Shown: piece by piece, positions 34,533 through 46,322 of the stretch
How the letters are laid out: every line of letters begins with the position of its first letter
Numbering within the stretch: position 1 is the stretch's first letter
Assembly (NCBI RefSeq): GCF_963576615.1
Contig: NC_088716.1
Span: 62,590,228-62,654,227, forward strand
Origin: Watersipora subatra
Taxonomy: Eukaryota > Bryozoa > Gymnolaemata > Cheilostomatida > Watersiporidae
Direction of reading: 5' to 3'
DNA: 64,000 bases
Notes under the pieces: model-generated
What the model saw: only the letters and a program-made list of their open reading frames with translations
Database searches by the model: none
Told to the model about the DNA's origin: nothing
Translations under genes and position numbers: made by a program

Positions 34533-34976
34533 GCAACTGACTGATCATAATGGTGACAATATTGGGATACTATATTTATTTGACAACAAAGTGAATTCAC
34601 CAGATAAGTAAAATAACCACTATAGTTCATAATATTTGTAAATTTACAAGGGGCTTTATTCAGCATATTTGTTTGTTCGGGTGCCGTGTTCGGGTTCATC
34701 CCAACAGAGCTCCATCATTAAACCCCGCCCATATGAGAGCCGTCGGCTATCCTTGGGGCTGTATATCATTGTTCAGACCAATACAAGCAAGCCCAGTCTC
34801 TCTTGTGTGTACGTGTAGCGCACGGCTGCTCTGTGCGACTGGTTTTTGTTTTGCTGTTTTTAGTTTTTTGACAGCCTTTGGTAGAAAGCTAGATTGCGGT
34901 TTTTAGTTTTTTTGACAGCCTTTGGTAGAAAGACTGCTGTTTGTTTGCACTAAGGATGGTTGGCCCACACAATGAG

Positions 34977-35261
34977 TCATAGTTTTAATGGAGTTGTCTG
35001 GTTGATCCTCACATTATCTTGTAGTATCACTCCTAGGTAGCGATTTTCTGCTATTTGCTTCAGTAATTTCCCATTTAGCTTGTATATTGGCATAGAATCC
35101 ATAGTGAGCCTGTTGAACACCAAGGTTTTGCTCTCGTTGGCATTGAATTTCATTCCCCTTTTTGCTGCCCATGATCCAAATGTTGATAGGTTTTGTTGGA
35201 ATAACGTAACATCTAGGGTGGAATAGAGCTGGGTGATTCCCCTAAAATCATTTTGATTCAA
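34977..35261 (-). pseudogene. LINE reverse transcriptase fragment
   Basis: The minus-strand frame reads LSTFGSWAAKRGMKFNANES and AENRYLGVILQDN, the region after the catalytic box in Jockey/CR1-type reverse transcriptases (W.....MKFN..K / YLGV). Both ends are truncated. Confidence 0.7.
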
Positions 35262-35575
35262 TTTTTACATCAAGTATGCGATATTCGATTCTCAATTTTA
35301 TTACAGAAGAACAAGTATTTAATTAAGAAGTACAGACCAACAGTAATAGTAGTTTAAAGCTAGCAGCATAGCCTATATCTGATCATAAAAAAAATACATA
35401 CTAACAGTAAGAGTGGTATAAAACTGACTTCATAGAAGGTATCTGGCCACAAGAAAATACGAATCAGCAGCATAGACTATATTGCCTTAATAGAAATGCT
35501 ACAAATGTTGGTGGAGTGCTAATGCTCAGATGCTTCCTGTGACTTCAGATTTTGATGCACTTGTCTTTTTGGTAT

Positions 35576-35684
35576 CTTGTAATCACATTTCCACATATTT
35601 TGCACCTACAACACAGCAGAGTAAAACTTGGTGAATCTTTTGATGTCAAATAACTGTAATGTGAATTTTGTTGCAAGTCAACTT
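35576..35684. mobile_element. Right-end fragment of the Kolobok-like family
   Basis: From CTTGTAATCACATTTCCACAT to TTGCAAGTCAACTT it matches the right ends at 50128 and 56086 and is followed by TTAA (35685-35688). Only about 110 bp remain. Confidence 0.8.
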
Positions 35685-35689
35685 TTAAG

Positions 35690-38600
35690 CAAAAGGGTAT
35701 TATGATAAATAGATCTTTTAGCATAGGTAGTAAGTGGCTTATGTCCTGATGTTGTAGTGGGAGGATTTTTTTTTATTAGGCCAAACATGGGATCTGACTG
35801 CTTTGCTACATTTGCTTGGCTTGTTCACAGCTGCTTTTCACATTAGCGAATATTTATCACCCAGTACGAAGTGTACAATCGTCACTACATCTATCCCGAG
35901 CAATATGTACAATTGACCAAATTTTTATCACCTAGCAACACGATTGATTTGGAGGTTAGCGAGCATTCTGATTGGATAAGGACTCCATTGTATGCAGCGA
36001 GTTAAGAATTTGAATCTAACTATTCTGTCAATGTATGTTCTACCAATGTGTTTGACAGCAAGATGCGTTATGACTATTAAAGGGCTACGCTAATCAGACC
36101 ATCTGTTGAGCTTTACTGGAGAGCTCCCAATACAATGCTGTTATAGTGATGATTGTTCTTTTTGTCATGAGTTCATCATATGCTATTAGCAAAATTCGGT
36201 GTTCTTTTCGAATTATAAAATGTGAGTGTCTAATTTTTGCATGTCAGTTGACTAGAAATTGTTGATGGACTCTTTTCCTGCTCTACTATTATGTTACCCC
36301 TTTCCTTAAGGTCTAATATGAGTCTTATGGCATTATTCTGTATTATTTGCTGGATGGAAATTTCATATTTATTTTTGTTGCTTTTTCATGATTAATCATA
36401 GGTAATCATCATTGACATTCAAGTTTGTTGGCACCCATTTGGGGCATAAGGAAATTCATAAGGAAATTGAGGCTGTGTTTACTCAATGCTTACTGTACAT
36501 TTAGATAAAATTATTTCAAGTAAAATAAGATTTGCATGATGCATGAGAGATTTTAGAAACGACAAATCAACAAATTCTTTGTTGCAAATTAAGAACTGCC
36601 TTTGTTGAAGCCAACAGCTCCAACAAAGGCAGTTCAAACTCGAATACGTTTGAACTGTGGTAGCAGCATCAATGAGTAGAAGAACTCATATAGTTTTTTA
36701 CTAAAAAGATAAACCCAAAACATTGTAGTCGTACCTACCTGTACATTGTACCTACCTGAGATTAAGACATGTAAAAACCAGAAAAAAAAACAAGAAGACC
36801 ATGCTTGGAGCATTGTGAAGATATGCTAAATGTGCTTCCAACATGGGAGCCACTTATAAATAATTCTTGCTCATTATAACTCAACTCATTTCCTCTAATG
36901 GCTATTTAGATTTTAGCTATCAGCTTCAATTGAGGATTTTCACAAAATATATCGAGGAATGTGTTGATAAACGTCGGTGTTGTAAGTTTCACTTGTTTGC
37001 AGTCAATGTGTGGACTGTTTTTGTAGGTTTTTTTAAAGTTATCTATTGAAATTTTTTTTCTACTTTTTTTCTGATAATTTTAAACAAAAACCTTTCCTCC
37101 AATTCAAACTCTGACCCTAACTTGACATGGGTCATCAACAATTTAGTTCAGTGTTTCAGTGTGGCAAATCTCATATAAATTCTACAGTAGTCTTTCGCAG
37201 TCCCATCTAAACAACTGCTACAAAGTCTTTCTGTGCCGAGGATGTGTTTCCGTGGGTTTCTTTAAACTGACTAGTTATGATGTTTCTAATCTCTATTTGC
37301 AGCAATCTTACCATTTGATAATCAGAATGGCTTTTTGTTTATTTTTACCTGACCAACCTTTATGCAGCAAATATTTATTTGGGTTTTGTCTTATTTTTTG
37401 GAATTTTGTCTGTTGGTATTTGGTTTGGCACCCTTTCAATTCACATGAAGGGATGTAGTATAATATTGGATGAAATGATGTTGTATAAAGTAGTACAGTC
37501 AAAATTTTCACAATCGCTATTTTTTGTACAGCATTGCTTTGCCAAAACTCCAAAACTAGTAATGAAGATGGGAACTGTAAAGCACTAATTTGAAATGTTT
37601 TGATGATCTCCAGTTTAATATTCACATCCGTTTGTTAACACTGCAGATAATTAGATCATAATTTGGGTTACTGCTAGGTAAGTTATACCAAAAAAGTTCA
37701 AGTTTCAAGGATGTCAACACATGTGTTGTTTTAACTGCCCATCTCAAGACTGACTGCTTGAGCTAAATAAGATAAACAGTTTAAAAAGAATTGAGTCAGG
37801 TTGAAATCAGACAACCAAGCAACTCCTTTTTCACTCAGGCTTATTGTTTTCAGAGAAACTCTCTTTGTCTCCTTTTTTCAGAAAAAAATGATGGCTTGAA
37901 ACTTCTAACTTTTACTCCAAATCAGAAGTTGCAGGAAGCAGCACTACACTACACCTATTGCCTGGTACCAGAGCCCCGAGGGCAATTTTCCAGCTGTTGT
38001 TTCCTGTTGATTGAAATCTTGAGTAACTCTGGCTGATTAGTCAGTTTGCCAGTCACTGGATAAAGATTTTGATGTAATTTTGATTTGAGGTCATTTTAAA
38101 ACCTACTCAGCTACAATTCAAAAATGTATCGATTACAGGGCAACTCTCTTCTATAAAATAAGAGAGATTAGCTGACCATCTCCAATTGTTGCCAGTGTGG
38201 TCATGACCCTCGTAGAAAGGTCTCCATTCTGTCATCTGATCTACTTTCATTTTTTCATGAGGTGGCATCGACCTCTTTGCTGATGGCATAGCCTTCCTTT
38301 TGATAAGACCTGAAACCTACAGTCTGAATTTCACACTTCTGAAATTTACTTTAGAGGATTTTTGAAGTAACAATGTACTAGCAGCGAGCTGAATTTATCT
38401 TGCAGACATATCACCGTGCCTTTCCATAGGCAACTCTGTTGTACATGTTCATTTAGCTTTTTTCTGAACCAGTTTCCTCACAAAGGGATGAAAAAAGATT
38501 CACTTGATATGGAGTGTTTCGTGATATAGGTATTGCTGTCTAATGGTTTTTGTTTTTAACGTTTTGATCTGGTAGTTATGATTTGATAGTTTCTATTCTA

Positions 38601-38722
38601 ACCCTTCATTGGCTGATACTTGATAATGTTATTTTGCTGCTTTTTGCCATATCTAAAAAGCTAATAGCAATATAAAGAAAAGAATTGATACAAACAAAAG
38701 TTTGACTGGCGGAGCATATCTT
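35690..38722. other. No gene seen; one hairpin
   Basis: Presumed upstream region of YRDC. Contains a hairpin at 36593-36635 (GAACTGCCTTTGTTG with its exact complement, 13-nt loop) and a SINE-tail-like fragment near 36215-36245 (AAATGTGAGTGTCT). Short frames lack support. Confidence 0.4.
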
Positions 38723-41700
38723 ATGCGTGATGCGTTGCATCTTCTCCAGAGTTTGCCCTTGTTTCTTAGGAAGAGAGCAAGAACTATGCAACATCTGAAG
38801 CCTCTGATCTTGTCTGCACCACAGAAATGTAAGATGCTTTTATGTAATTATTACTTATTTTACTTATTCCATAGCGCCTGTTCATCAAATTGCTTTATTT
38901 GTTCCATTCTTTGCCTCAATCACATATGTAATTAATTTCATTATATCTTTTTAAAAGGTAGCTTGGGATCTAAAGCCTACATGGGTGCAACAATTGTCAC
39001 CCGCTGATTTGTCTTAGCACTATCACTAATTTACAATAGCTTTACATATGTGACAACAATGGCCACATATAAACAATAAGCATGTGCCTCCACCAGTTTT
39101 AAATCACGTTAGCTGTCTGCTGTTGGCTGCAATTAACAAAAACTATTGGGTTGATCTCATAAGCCTTTTCTAGCACAAATGAACGTCTCCAAGAAAATTG
39201 TCTGTTTTTGTAATTGGGGTTATCTAGGAGTTTTGCTATTTACTTGCAGGTGATGCAAAACACCTACTTGCTGGGATTGTCACACTCCGTTCTGGTGGGG
39301 TTATTGCTCTCCCGACTGACACAATATATGGGATAGCTTCTCTTGCACAATGCAAGAAAGCCGTAAACCGTATTTATGTAATTAAAAACCGCATCGAAAC
39401 CAAACCTCTTGCCATATGTGTTGGCACTATTCCACAGGTCTACAGGTATGTGTTTGCAGTATTTCACAAGTCTACAGGTATGTGCTGGCAGTATTCCACA
39501 TTTCTACAAGTATGTATTGCCAATATTCCACATGTATGGCATAGTATACTATAGTTCATGATCCATGTTTGTCTAGGAAGAGCATGGATATAATCTGCTA
39601 ACTTATATTGCAACAGATTTGCAGTGCAAGAATTTTAAATGATGCAAAATGTGAATGAAGATTGTGGCATATTTTATTGCTGGCTGTCATACATTGCATT
39701 AATAAGAATGTTGGATGGCTGAAAGCAGCATACTTCACATGAACATACGTAGTGATAAATTGAAAATTTAGGTCGTGTGTTTTTTAGTATTGCTGCAGTT
39801 GAACTGGGTAGCAGTATATTTTGTTATCTTTTAATGTATAGTAATAATAATATATGGCTAGTAATGAGAATACATCCACAAATGATAGATTTTAATTCTT
39901 CTGCAATGCATAGCTAAAGAAACCCAGTTAGATGTCAAAATGGCCACGACTATATCAATGGTGAAGTTTTTATTGGTACTGCTATTATGTAATCTCAAAC
40001 CCAGTTAGATGTCAAAATGTCCTTGACTATATCAATGGTGAAGTTTTTATTGGTACTGCTATTATGTAATCTCAAACCGAGTTAGATGTCAAAATGGCCA
40101 AGACTATATCAATGGTGAAGTTTTTATTGCTACTGCTATTATGTAATCTCAAACGGAATTCTACAAAAGGTGAAGTATAAATAAATGTAATGATAACCAT
40201 AAATTGTCAATTGCATGAATGTTATCTAGCCAAGCTAATAGTCAGTTTACAAAGCAGTAATAACAATCAAAATTTGTTACTAATTTGCGCTACTGCTCAT
40301 GAATAGCTATGAATAGCTATGCCAAACGATCAAGTTATTCTATGAGGATATAACTCCAAATTAAATTATAGCTGCTTGCCAAATCGCAAGCGTTTACACT
40401 GCAGGGGTGTGCAACAGGCGGCCCGCGGGCCACAATCCGACCCACAGGCTAAGATAATGTGGCCCCTGCATTGCGATGCGGGTGTTTTAGAGTAGTAAAC
40501 AAACTCTCATTCACCTAGCGCCTACGGAATAGCCATGAGATCATCATCGCATTAACAACAATATAATAGCTTAGTTAGTGATGCTTGTTTATATAACCTA
40601 TGCTTGTAGATTGCACTGATGCTGCCTATGAATCAAATTGCCCATTTTAATCCTTTTTTGTGTATTTTTAGCTAAGCTAGAAAGATTCGTAGCTCTTGCA
40701 TTGCCATGTTGCAATAAATTGTATTTTTGTTTATGTTATAGCCAACAATATATAAACTCTGCTGATTTGTACTAAGCCATTTTATACCAAGCTACTCTGC
40801 TAGTTGGCAGCATGTAGTTTTTTAATATTTACACTTTATCAACAGTCATAGCTTGACATACAAGTGATCAAGTCTTTTTACTGTCTTACCTGGATAGAAG
40901 GCCAAAGAGGTATGCGATTTATATTATTACCAATCATTCATGTAATTGTTGTAGCATTTGCATATTGTAGAACTTATATATTTTATTGATTTTGTATTGC
41001 TTAGAATTGTTCAAATTGCCTACTTATATAAGCTTATATAAACCCATGTCAAAATGTTTTATGTCATTATGTTATGCTTTTATTTTAGTTTTCACGGTTT
41101 GGGTTCCAAATAAACAATATAAACCTGAATCAGTTGGTCTCAGTTCTTTAACCCCGTAAGGACAGTACACTCTTTATTAATAAAATAAGATTGGGAAAGA
41201 TTATTACTGGTAAGTGCTAACCAAAATGAAAATAATTTTTTTTGGTAAGTTGAACATTCTGGGCTAGATTTTTCCTCCAATTTTTATTAAGATATTTTAA
41301 AAATATTTTCTTCAACTTATATCCCAAATTTAAATGAAATTTATCAACTCTACCCAGTTCTGTGTCATCTGATTGTACTTATTAAAGCTTTTTTGCAATG
41401 GTAATATAACAGTCAAGGAAATTTGTTTTTTGTAGCTAAACATGTCTGCTACTAAGAAAAGAAAAGTTGACGTTGAAGGAAGAGTTTTCACTAAAGATTG
41501 GAGTAGCAAATATTTTGTTGTTGAGCACAACAAAGGTGTTATATGTGTAATCTGCCAAGCTACAATCGCTGTATTGAAGGAATACAACATCAAACGACAT
41601 TACACATCAATACATTCAGCCTCGTATGATACCTTGTTAGGCCAAGCTAGATTAGACAAGCTGGAACAGATGACCGCGGCAATTAAGAAACGACAAGGGG

Positions 41701-44700
41701 TGTTTACTTCATATAAGAAAGACTCTGAGCTTGTAACCAAGCTTAGCTTCAAAGTCTGTGAGTTACTTGCAGAAAAAGGGAAGCCATTTAGTGATGGAGA
41801 ATTCGTAAAAAGTTGCTTGGGTATATTCACTGATTTCGCCTGTCCTGAAAAAAACAGTTGTTGCAACAAACCAGTTTGTCTTGTTTTACTGTGGCACGCA
41901 GGATTAACCAGCTTTCAGATAACATTGAAGAGACTTTGAAAGAACGAATAAAGAGATGCACATCATATAGCTTGGCTCTTGATGAAAGCACAGATGTTAG
42001 TGACACTGCCAAATTGGTTGTTTTCATACGAGGCATCACAGATAATTTTGAAATAATTGAAGAATTTTTAGACATGGCCAGTATGTCTTCAACAACCACT
42101 GGACAAGACATTTGCGACCAAGTAGTGAAGCTGATGAATAAGTTTGAACTGGACCCTTCTAGGCTCGCTGGCCTAACAACTGATGGGGCACCTTCGATGA
42201 CAGGGAAAATTAATGGATTCACCAAGAAATTCTTAGATGCCATAGGTTCGCCAGAGGTTGTGGTGAATCACTGTATTATACATCAGGAAAATTTATGCAC
42301 AAAAATTCTTGGTTTTACTGATGTGATGAAAAGTGTGGTTAAATGTGTGAACTACATTCGTGCTCGAGGACTCAATCATCGCCAATTCAAGGCATTTTTA
42401 GAAGAACTCGATTCAGATTACCGATTCAGATTACCCAGATGTTGTGTACTTCTCTGCAGTGCGTTGGTTGAGCCGAGCTAGTACGCTAAAAAGATGTTGG
42501 AATCTGAGAAAGGAGATTATGACTTTCATGGTTAATAAGCAGCAGGATGTTGCTTGTTTAACTGATGATGACTCGTTAAATGACCTTGCCTTTCTAACTG
42601 ACATCGCACAACATCTTTCAGATTTAAATGTTAAACTACAAGGCAACTTTCAGTTGGTAAACAAGATGTTTAAACACATATGTTCCTTTGAAAACAAGCT
42701 TCAACTGTTTCGGAAGCAACTGAGTAAAACACAACTTACTCATTTTCTTTGTTTAGCAGTCAGAAAAGCAGAACTGCCAGAAATAGATTGCTCCAAATAT
42801 ACTGAAAAACTTGACAAGTTGCATTCCGAATTTTTAACGAGGTTTGCTGATTTTAGGAAATGTGAACCTAAGTTCAAACTATTTTCTCAGCCCTTTGACA
42901 TGGTACCTGAAGACAGTCCTGACCACTATCAAATGGAGATGATAGAATTACAATCAGATGCTGATTTGAGGAGAGCATATACTAATAATGATTTAGTAAC
43001 TTTTTATAAAAAATATGTATTTGGAAAGTATCCGAATCTAGAGCTGCATGCTAGAAACATGTTATCACTTTTTGGCAGTACGTATTGTTGTGAACAGTTT
43101 TTTTTCAAAAATGAAGTTCACTAAAGACAGGTACCAAAGTCAACTCACCAATGAACACCTGACCAGTCAACTTTGAGTTGCTACTACATCAGTAAAAGCG
43201 GACATTGAAAAGTTCTGTAAAACGCAAAATACCAAGTTTCACACTAATTAACTGATATGCACTTTATTTGTTTGTCTCAATTTCTTGGTCCAATATTACA
43301 GACTCATTCTAATAAAAGTTTGTATTTATTGTTTGCAAAAAATGTACTTATTTATATTGTTATATTTTCTCAGTCTCCTCAACTCGACACACAGTTTTCT
43401 ATTAGATTACATTATTTTAGGTTGTTGGCCCTAGGTGTTGTTCAAATATTGAAAAGTCGCCCTCAAAAGAAACATGTTGCACACCCCTGGTTTAGAGAAT
43501 GAGTTTTATAAGATGTACACCGGTGTCTTATCTTAATCTTCGCCGATGCCTTGTTCTATTTCTTGCAGACACCTGTGACTTGCTCTACTTCTTGCAGACA
43601 CCTGTGACGTGCTCTATTTCTTGCAGACACCTGTGACCTGCTCTATTTCTTGCAGACACTTGTGACTTGCTCTATTTCTTGTAGACACCTGTGACTTGCT
43701 CTATTTCTTGCAGACACCTGTGACTTGCTCTATTTCTTGCAGACACCTGTGACTTGCTCTATTTCTTGTAGACACCTGTGACTTGCTCTATTTCTTGTAG
43801 ACACCTGTGACTTGCTCTATTTCTTGTAGACACCTGTGACTTGCTCTATTTCTTGTAGACACCTGTGACTTGCACTACTTTTTATGACAACTATGGCAGG
43901 TGTACAACACTACCATCATGACAACTAGAGCAGGTGTCTAACTCTACCATCATGACAACTATGGCAGGTGTCTAACACTACCATCATGACAACTATGGCA
44001 GGTGTACTACACTACTATCATGTTTCGTCATTATTACCATAGTCTTTTTTCATCTTTAACTATCCTGTTTTTCATTTACAGTATCTGATCATCACCGCTA
44101 GCTCATCCAAAGTTCATCGCTATCTTTATTTAAGCTGTGACCAGGAACTCCTCATTTCTTTTTACTTAAAATGGAGTATCATTATTTTCTATTACTGTTG
44201 TTTTTAGATGGTGTAGGGTGACTATATCAAAAGCCTTGTTGGAGTTGCTTTTACCTGGTCCTGTAACATTGGTATTTGCTCGGAAGGCAGCGCTTAACCC
44301 CGACTTGAACCCTGGTAATCCTTTGGTTGGTGTAAGGATTCCTGACTATCCACTGATTCAAGATCTCTGCAGGCAGTTGGATGAGCCATTAGCCTTAACA
44401 TCCGCGAATATAAGCAGTGGGATCAGCACAGTTCGTACACAGGTAACCGCATGATGCAAACTGAAGTGTTTAAATGTATATGTGATGTCATTAACAAGTA
44501 ATGGCTAAATATAATCTGTTTAGCTATGATTACAATGAAACATTACTTCGTGTACGATTATATGATTTTAGTTCATTTCAGTGTTGACATCATAATGTGA
44601 AACTATCATATAGACGTATAGAGTGGTATAGAAACCCGTAATAATTATCTAATGCAATCACCTTATGGTAAAAATCATCAACATCATCATCATTAAAAAT

Positions 44701-46158
44701 AGTAAAAATATATTACCCTTAGTAACTATAGTTACCTACAATAACTTTGGTGCATTTTGTGGGTATGATCTGCAAAAAATGTAACATTACAACGTTCTAC
44801 GTGCAGAGTTATTACCATCAAGACAGACGTAACATAAACGCTGAATCTAACTTATATGAATTTTGCTTACTACAAACATACTTGAAAGAAGTTTTTGTAT
44901 GCATTTTAGTAAACTTTTAACTAAAATTTTATCACTGTTTATCATCCGTTTGCGAACCAATTTTACAATAACGGATGACGTTGAATTGAGATATAATCGC
45001 CAAATTTAAATTTCGAGAAAAAATAATCTTGAAATCGTTTTGCAGAAAACAAATTAGCTCTAGTACGGCGAAGATGAAAAAGTATTGTGTTTCATAGAGT
45101 TAATAGAATTCATAGAATTTCAGTTAACACGTCATTTACCGTGGAAATACCTATAAATTAATGCGCTAATATCAGAATTAAGGAAGCGTAGTGTGGCTAG
45201 GAAAAAGTCTTCGGAGCAGCGGAAAAAAATTAAGAAAGCAAATAAATGTTGATGTGAAATAAATAGCAAGTATGTAAACTACGAAACAGATGATTTTGTA
45301 ATCATACTATTGATACAAACTGAGAAAACCCAATAAAAATCGTTATTTTGTCGTAATCATACAACAATCCCCAATTTTAATTTTGAGATAATCTATTGTT
45401 GATATCGTTTTTGCTGAAAACAAATTAGCCGTAGTACGGCAAGGAAAAAAAAGCATCGCATTTCATAGAGCTAAAAGAGTTCATAGAGTTTCAATTGAAA
45501 CGTTATTTTGGATGTGAAAACAAAAAAGAATGTGTACGTTATGTAGTAAGAGCGATAAATTGAAAGAGGTTTCGTAGTCTCGGGTTTAGAAGACTGGATT
45601 GCAAAACTGCGGTTGCAACCTTTGTGAGTTCAAGTTCAGCAAAATGTGAAATTTTAATTCTAAAATTTTAATAGCTAAGGCTGGACATACCCAAGGACGA
45701 CAGAAGACAAACTTTTAAAAATATATATATGTAGATTATATTATTATCAGTAGATGTGAGGTCACTTGTAGTGAGGTCTTTATTATCAGTAGATGTGAGG
45801 TCACTTGTAATGAGGTCTTTATTATCAGTAGATGTGAGGTCACTTGTAGTGAGGTCTTTATTATCAGTAAATGGGAGGTCACTTGTAGTGAGGTCTTTAT
45901 TATCAGTAGGTGTGATTTCACTTGTAGTAAGTTCTTTATTATCAGTAGATGTGAGGCCAGTTTCAGTGAGGTCTTGATTATCAGTGGATGTGAGGTCAGT
46001 TTCTGGGTGGTGTTGTTTTAGGAATTCCAGGAACTTTGGCCATATCTAGATGTTATATATGATGGTGGAACATTGGGCCACTCTGAAAGTCATCGTCTTG
46101 GTTCCACTGTGGTGAATCTCAGCCAGACTGGCTTTTTCACCATCATTCGGCCTGGCAG
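38723..46158 (+). CDS. YRDC: YRDC, threonylcarbamoyl-AMP synthase (four exons; 3' end not found)
   Basis: YrdC/Sua5-type enzyme: makes threonylcarbamoyl-AMP from threonine, bicarbonate and ATP, the first step of tRNA t6A37 synthesis. Exons: 38723-38828, 39250-39445, 44208-44442, 46022-46158; all phases join (1, 2, 0 nt). Exon 2 carries VIALPTDTIYGIASLA and KPLAICVGTIPQVYR; exon 3 LLPGPVTLVF, NPLVGVRIPDYP and LALTSANISS; exon 4 DGGTLGHSESHRLGSTVVNL and IIRPG. The order matches animal YRDC. Exon 1 gives an Arg/Leu-rich amphipathic start (MRDALHLLQSLPLFLRKRAR), which could target mitochondria; a second in-frame ATG at 38786 would skip it. The last ~20 residues expected after RPG were not found; they may lie beyond the pogo-like insertion at 46323. 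Intron 2 (4.8 kb) holds a hAT transposon. Confidence 0.9.
39428..39535. repeat. 32-bp tandem repeat across the YRDC exon 2 donor
   Basis: TATTCCACAGGTCTACAG-GTATGTGTTTGCAG (39428-39459) is followed by copies at 39460-39491 and 39492-39523 and a partial one. Each keeps the exon end and the GTATGT donor; copies 1 and 2 read TACAG-GTATGT, copy 3 TACAA-GTATGT. Confidence 0.9.
39920..40155. repeat. 77-bp tandem repeat, 3 copies (YRDC intron 2)
   Basis: Units begin AAACC(C/G)AGTTAGATGTCAAA and end CTATTATGTAATCTC, nearly identical. Confidence 0.9.
40402..43489 (+). mobile_element. Charlie-type hAT transposon in YRDC intron 2
   Basis: The left end CAGGGGTGTGCAACAGGCGG and right end GTTGCACACCCCTG are the classic CAGGGGTG/CACCCCTG hAT termini. 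Flanking GTTTACAC and GTTTAGAG (the left one offset by TG) may be a diverged 8-bp duplication. It holds a broken BED-finger/hAT transposase gene, in the same orientation as YRDC. Confidence 0.85.
41442..43250 (+). pseudogene. hAT transposase (ZBED5/FAM200-like), frameshifted
   Basis: Starts MSATKKRKVDVEGRVFTKDW with a BED zinc finger (CVICQ ... HYTSIH). The RNase H-like core follows with LALDESTDVSD, LTTDGAPSMTG and CIIHQENLCTKILG, then AVRWLSRASTLKRCWNLR and the C-terminal hATC dimerisation stretch (SLFGSTYCCEQFF, then LTNEHLTSQL in another frame). Reading moves between frames near 41855, at 42423 and near 43100. The 42423 shift comes from an exact 13-bp tandem duplication (GATTCAGATTACC at 42410 and 42423). 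At least three shifts imply it no longer makes transposase. Confidence 0.9.
43550..43880. repeat. 29-bp minisatellite resembling 3' splice sites
   Basis: About eleven units of CTTGCTCTATTTCTTGCAGACACCTGTGA (some with TTGTAG). Each contains a pyrimidine tract ending in AG. Lies in YRDC intron 2, ending about 330 bp before exon 3. Confidence 0.95.
43885..44020. repeat. ~34-bp tandem repeat
   Basis: About four units of CATGACAACTATGGCAGGTG-TCTAACACTACCAT directly after the 29-bp array. Confidence 0.9.
44443..45734. other. YRDC intron 3, diverged internal duplication
   Basis: Noncoding. Two blocks (about 44990-45120 and 45350-45500) are diverged direct repeats sharing AAACAAATTAGC, TAGTACGGC and TTTCATAGAG. 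Confidence 0.5.
45735..46010. repeat. ~39-bp minisatellite next to YRDC exon 4
   Basis: About seven units of TTATTATCAGTAGATGTGAGGTCACTTGTAGTGAGGTCT. The last degenerate unit runs to within about 15 bp of the exon 4 acceptor (AG at 46020-46021). Confidence 0.95.
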
Positions 46159-46322
46159 GTGAAATGCTTTTCTTCACCCCACACAAACCCTTGACAGGTC
46201 GATTCATTTTATTCTATTACCTTGGGGTGACTCTCGGTAAACTGTGAACCTTGGTATGCAGTCACCCTTGTTACTTTGTGGCTTGTGATATGAAACTATA
46301 TTCACTACATGGCGCTCACATA

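Larger units (their letters stand above)
29911..34537 (+). mobile_element. Ty3/Gypsy LTR retrotransposon, young copy
   Basis: Two 151-bp LTRs (29916-30066 and 34382-34532) read identically, begin TGTGG and end CACA, and are flanked by the 5-bp duplication GCAAC (29911-29915 and 34533-34537). A primer-binding site candidate (TGGTGGCAGCGA) abuts the 5' LTR and a polypurine tract (GGAACGGGGGA, 34371-34381) abuts the 3' LTR. Gag, protease, reverse transcriptase, RNase H and integrase occur in this order in one frame, broken by a single TAG. No envelope-like gene is seen. It sits inside the hAT-type element 27201-34771. Confidence 0.95.
27201..34771. mobile_element. hAT-type element split by a Gypsy insertion
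   Basis: About 70-bp TIRs: AATGATATACAGCTCCCC ... GGGCGGGGTTTAATGATGG at the left, the complement at 34690-34771 with a 2-bp gap and few mismatches. Flanks TTCAGACC (27193-27200 and 34772-34779) are an exact 8-bp duplication as in hAT elements. Without the retrotransposon it is about 2.9 kb, with no visible transposase. The ends match the 42-bp mini-element at 8669. Confidence 0.8.

Noticed and set aside
45736-45977. Repetitive frames on both strands in YRDC intron 3
   Set aside because: Products of the 39-bp minisatellite just before exon 4.
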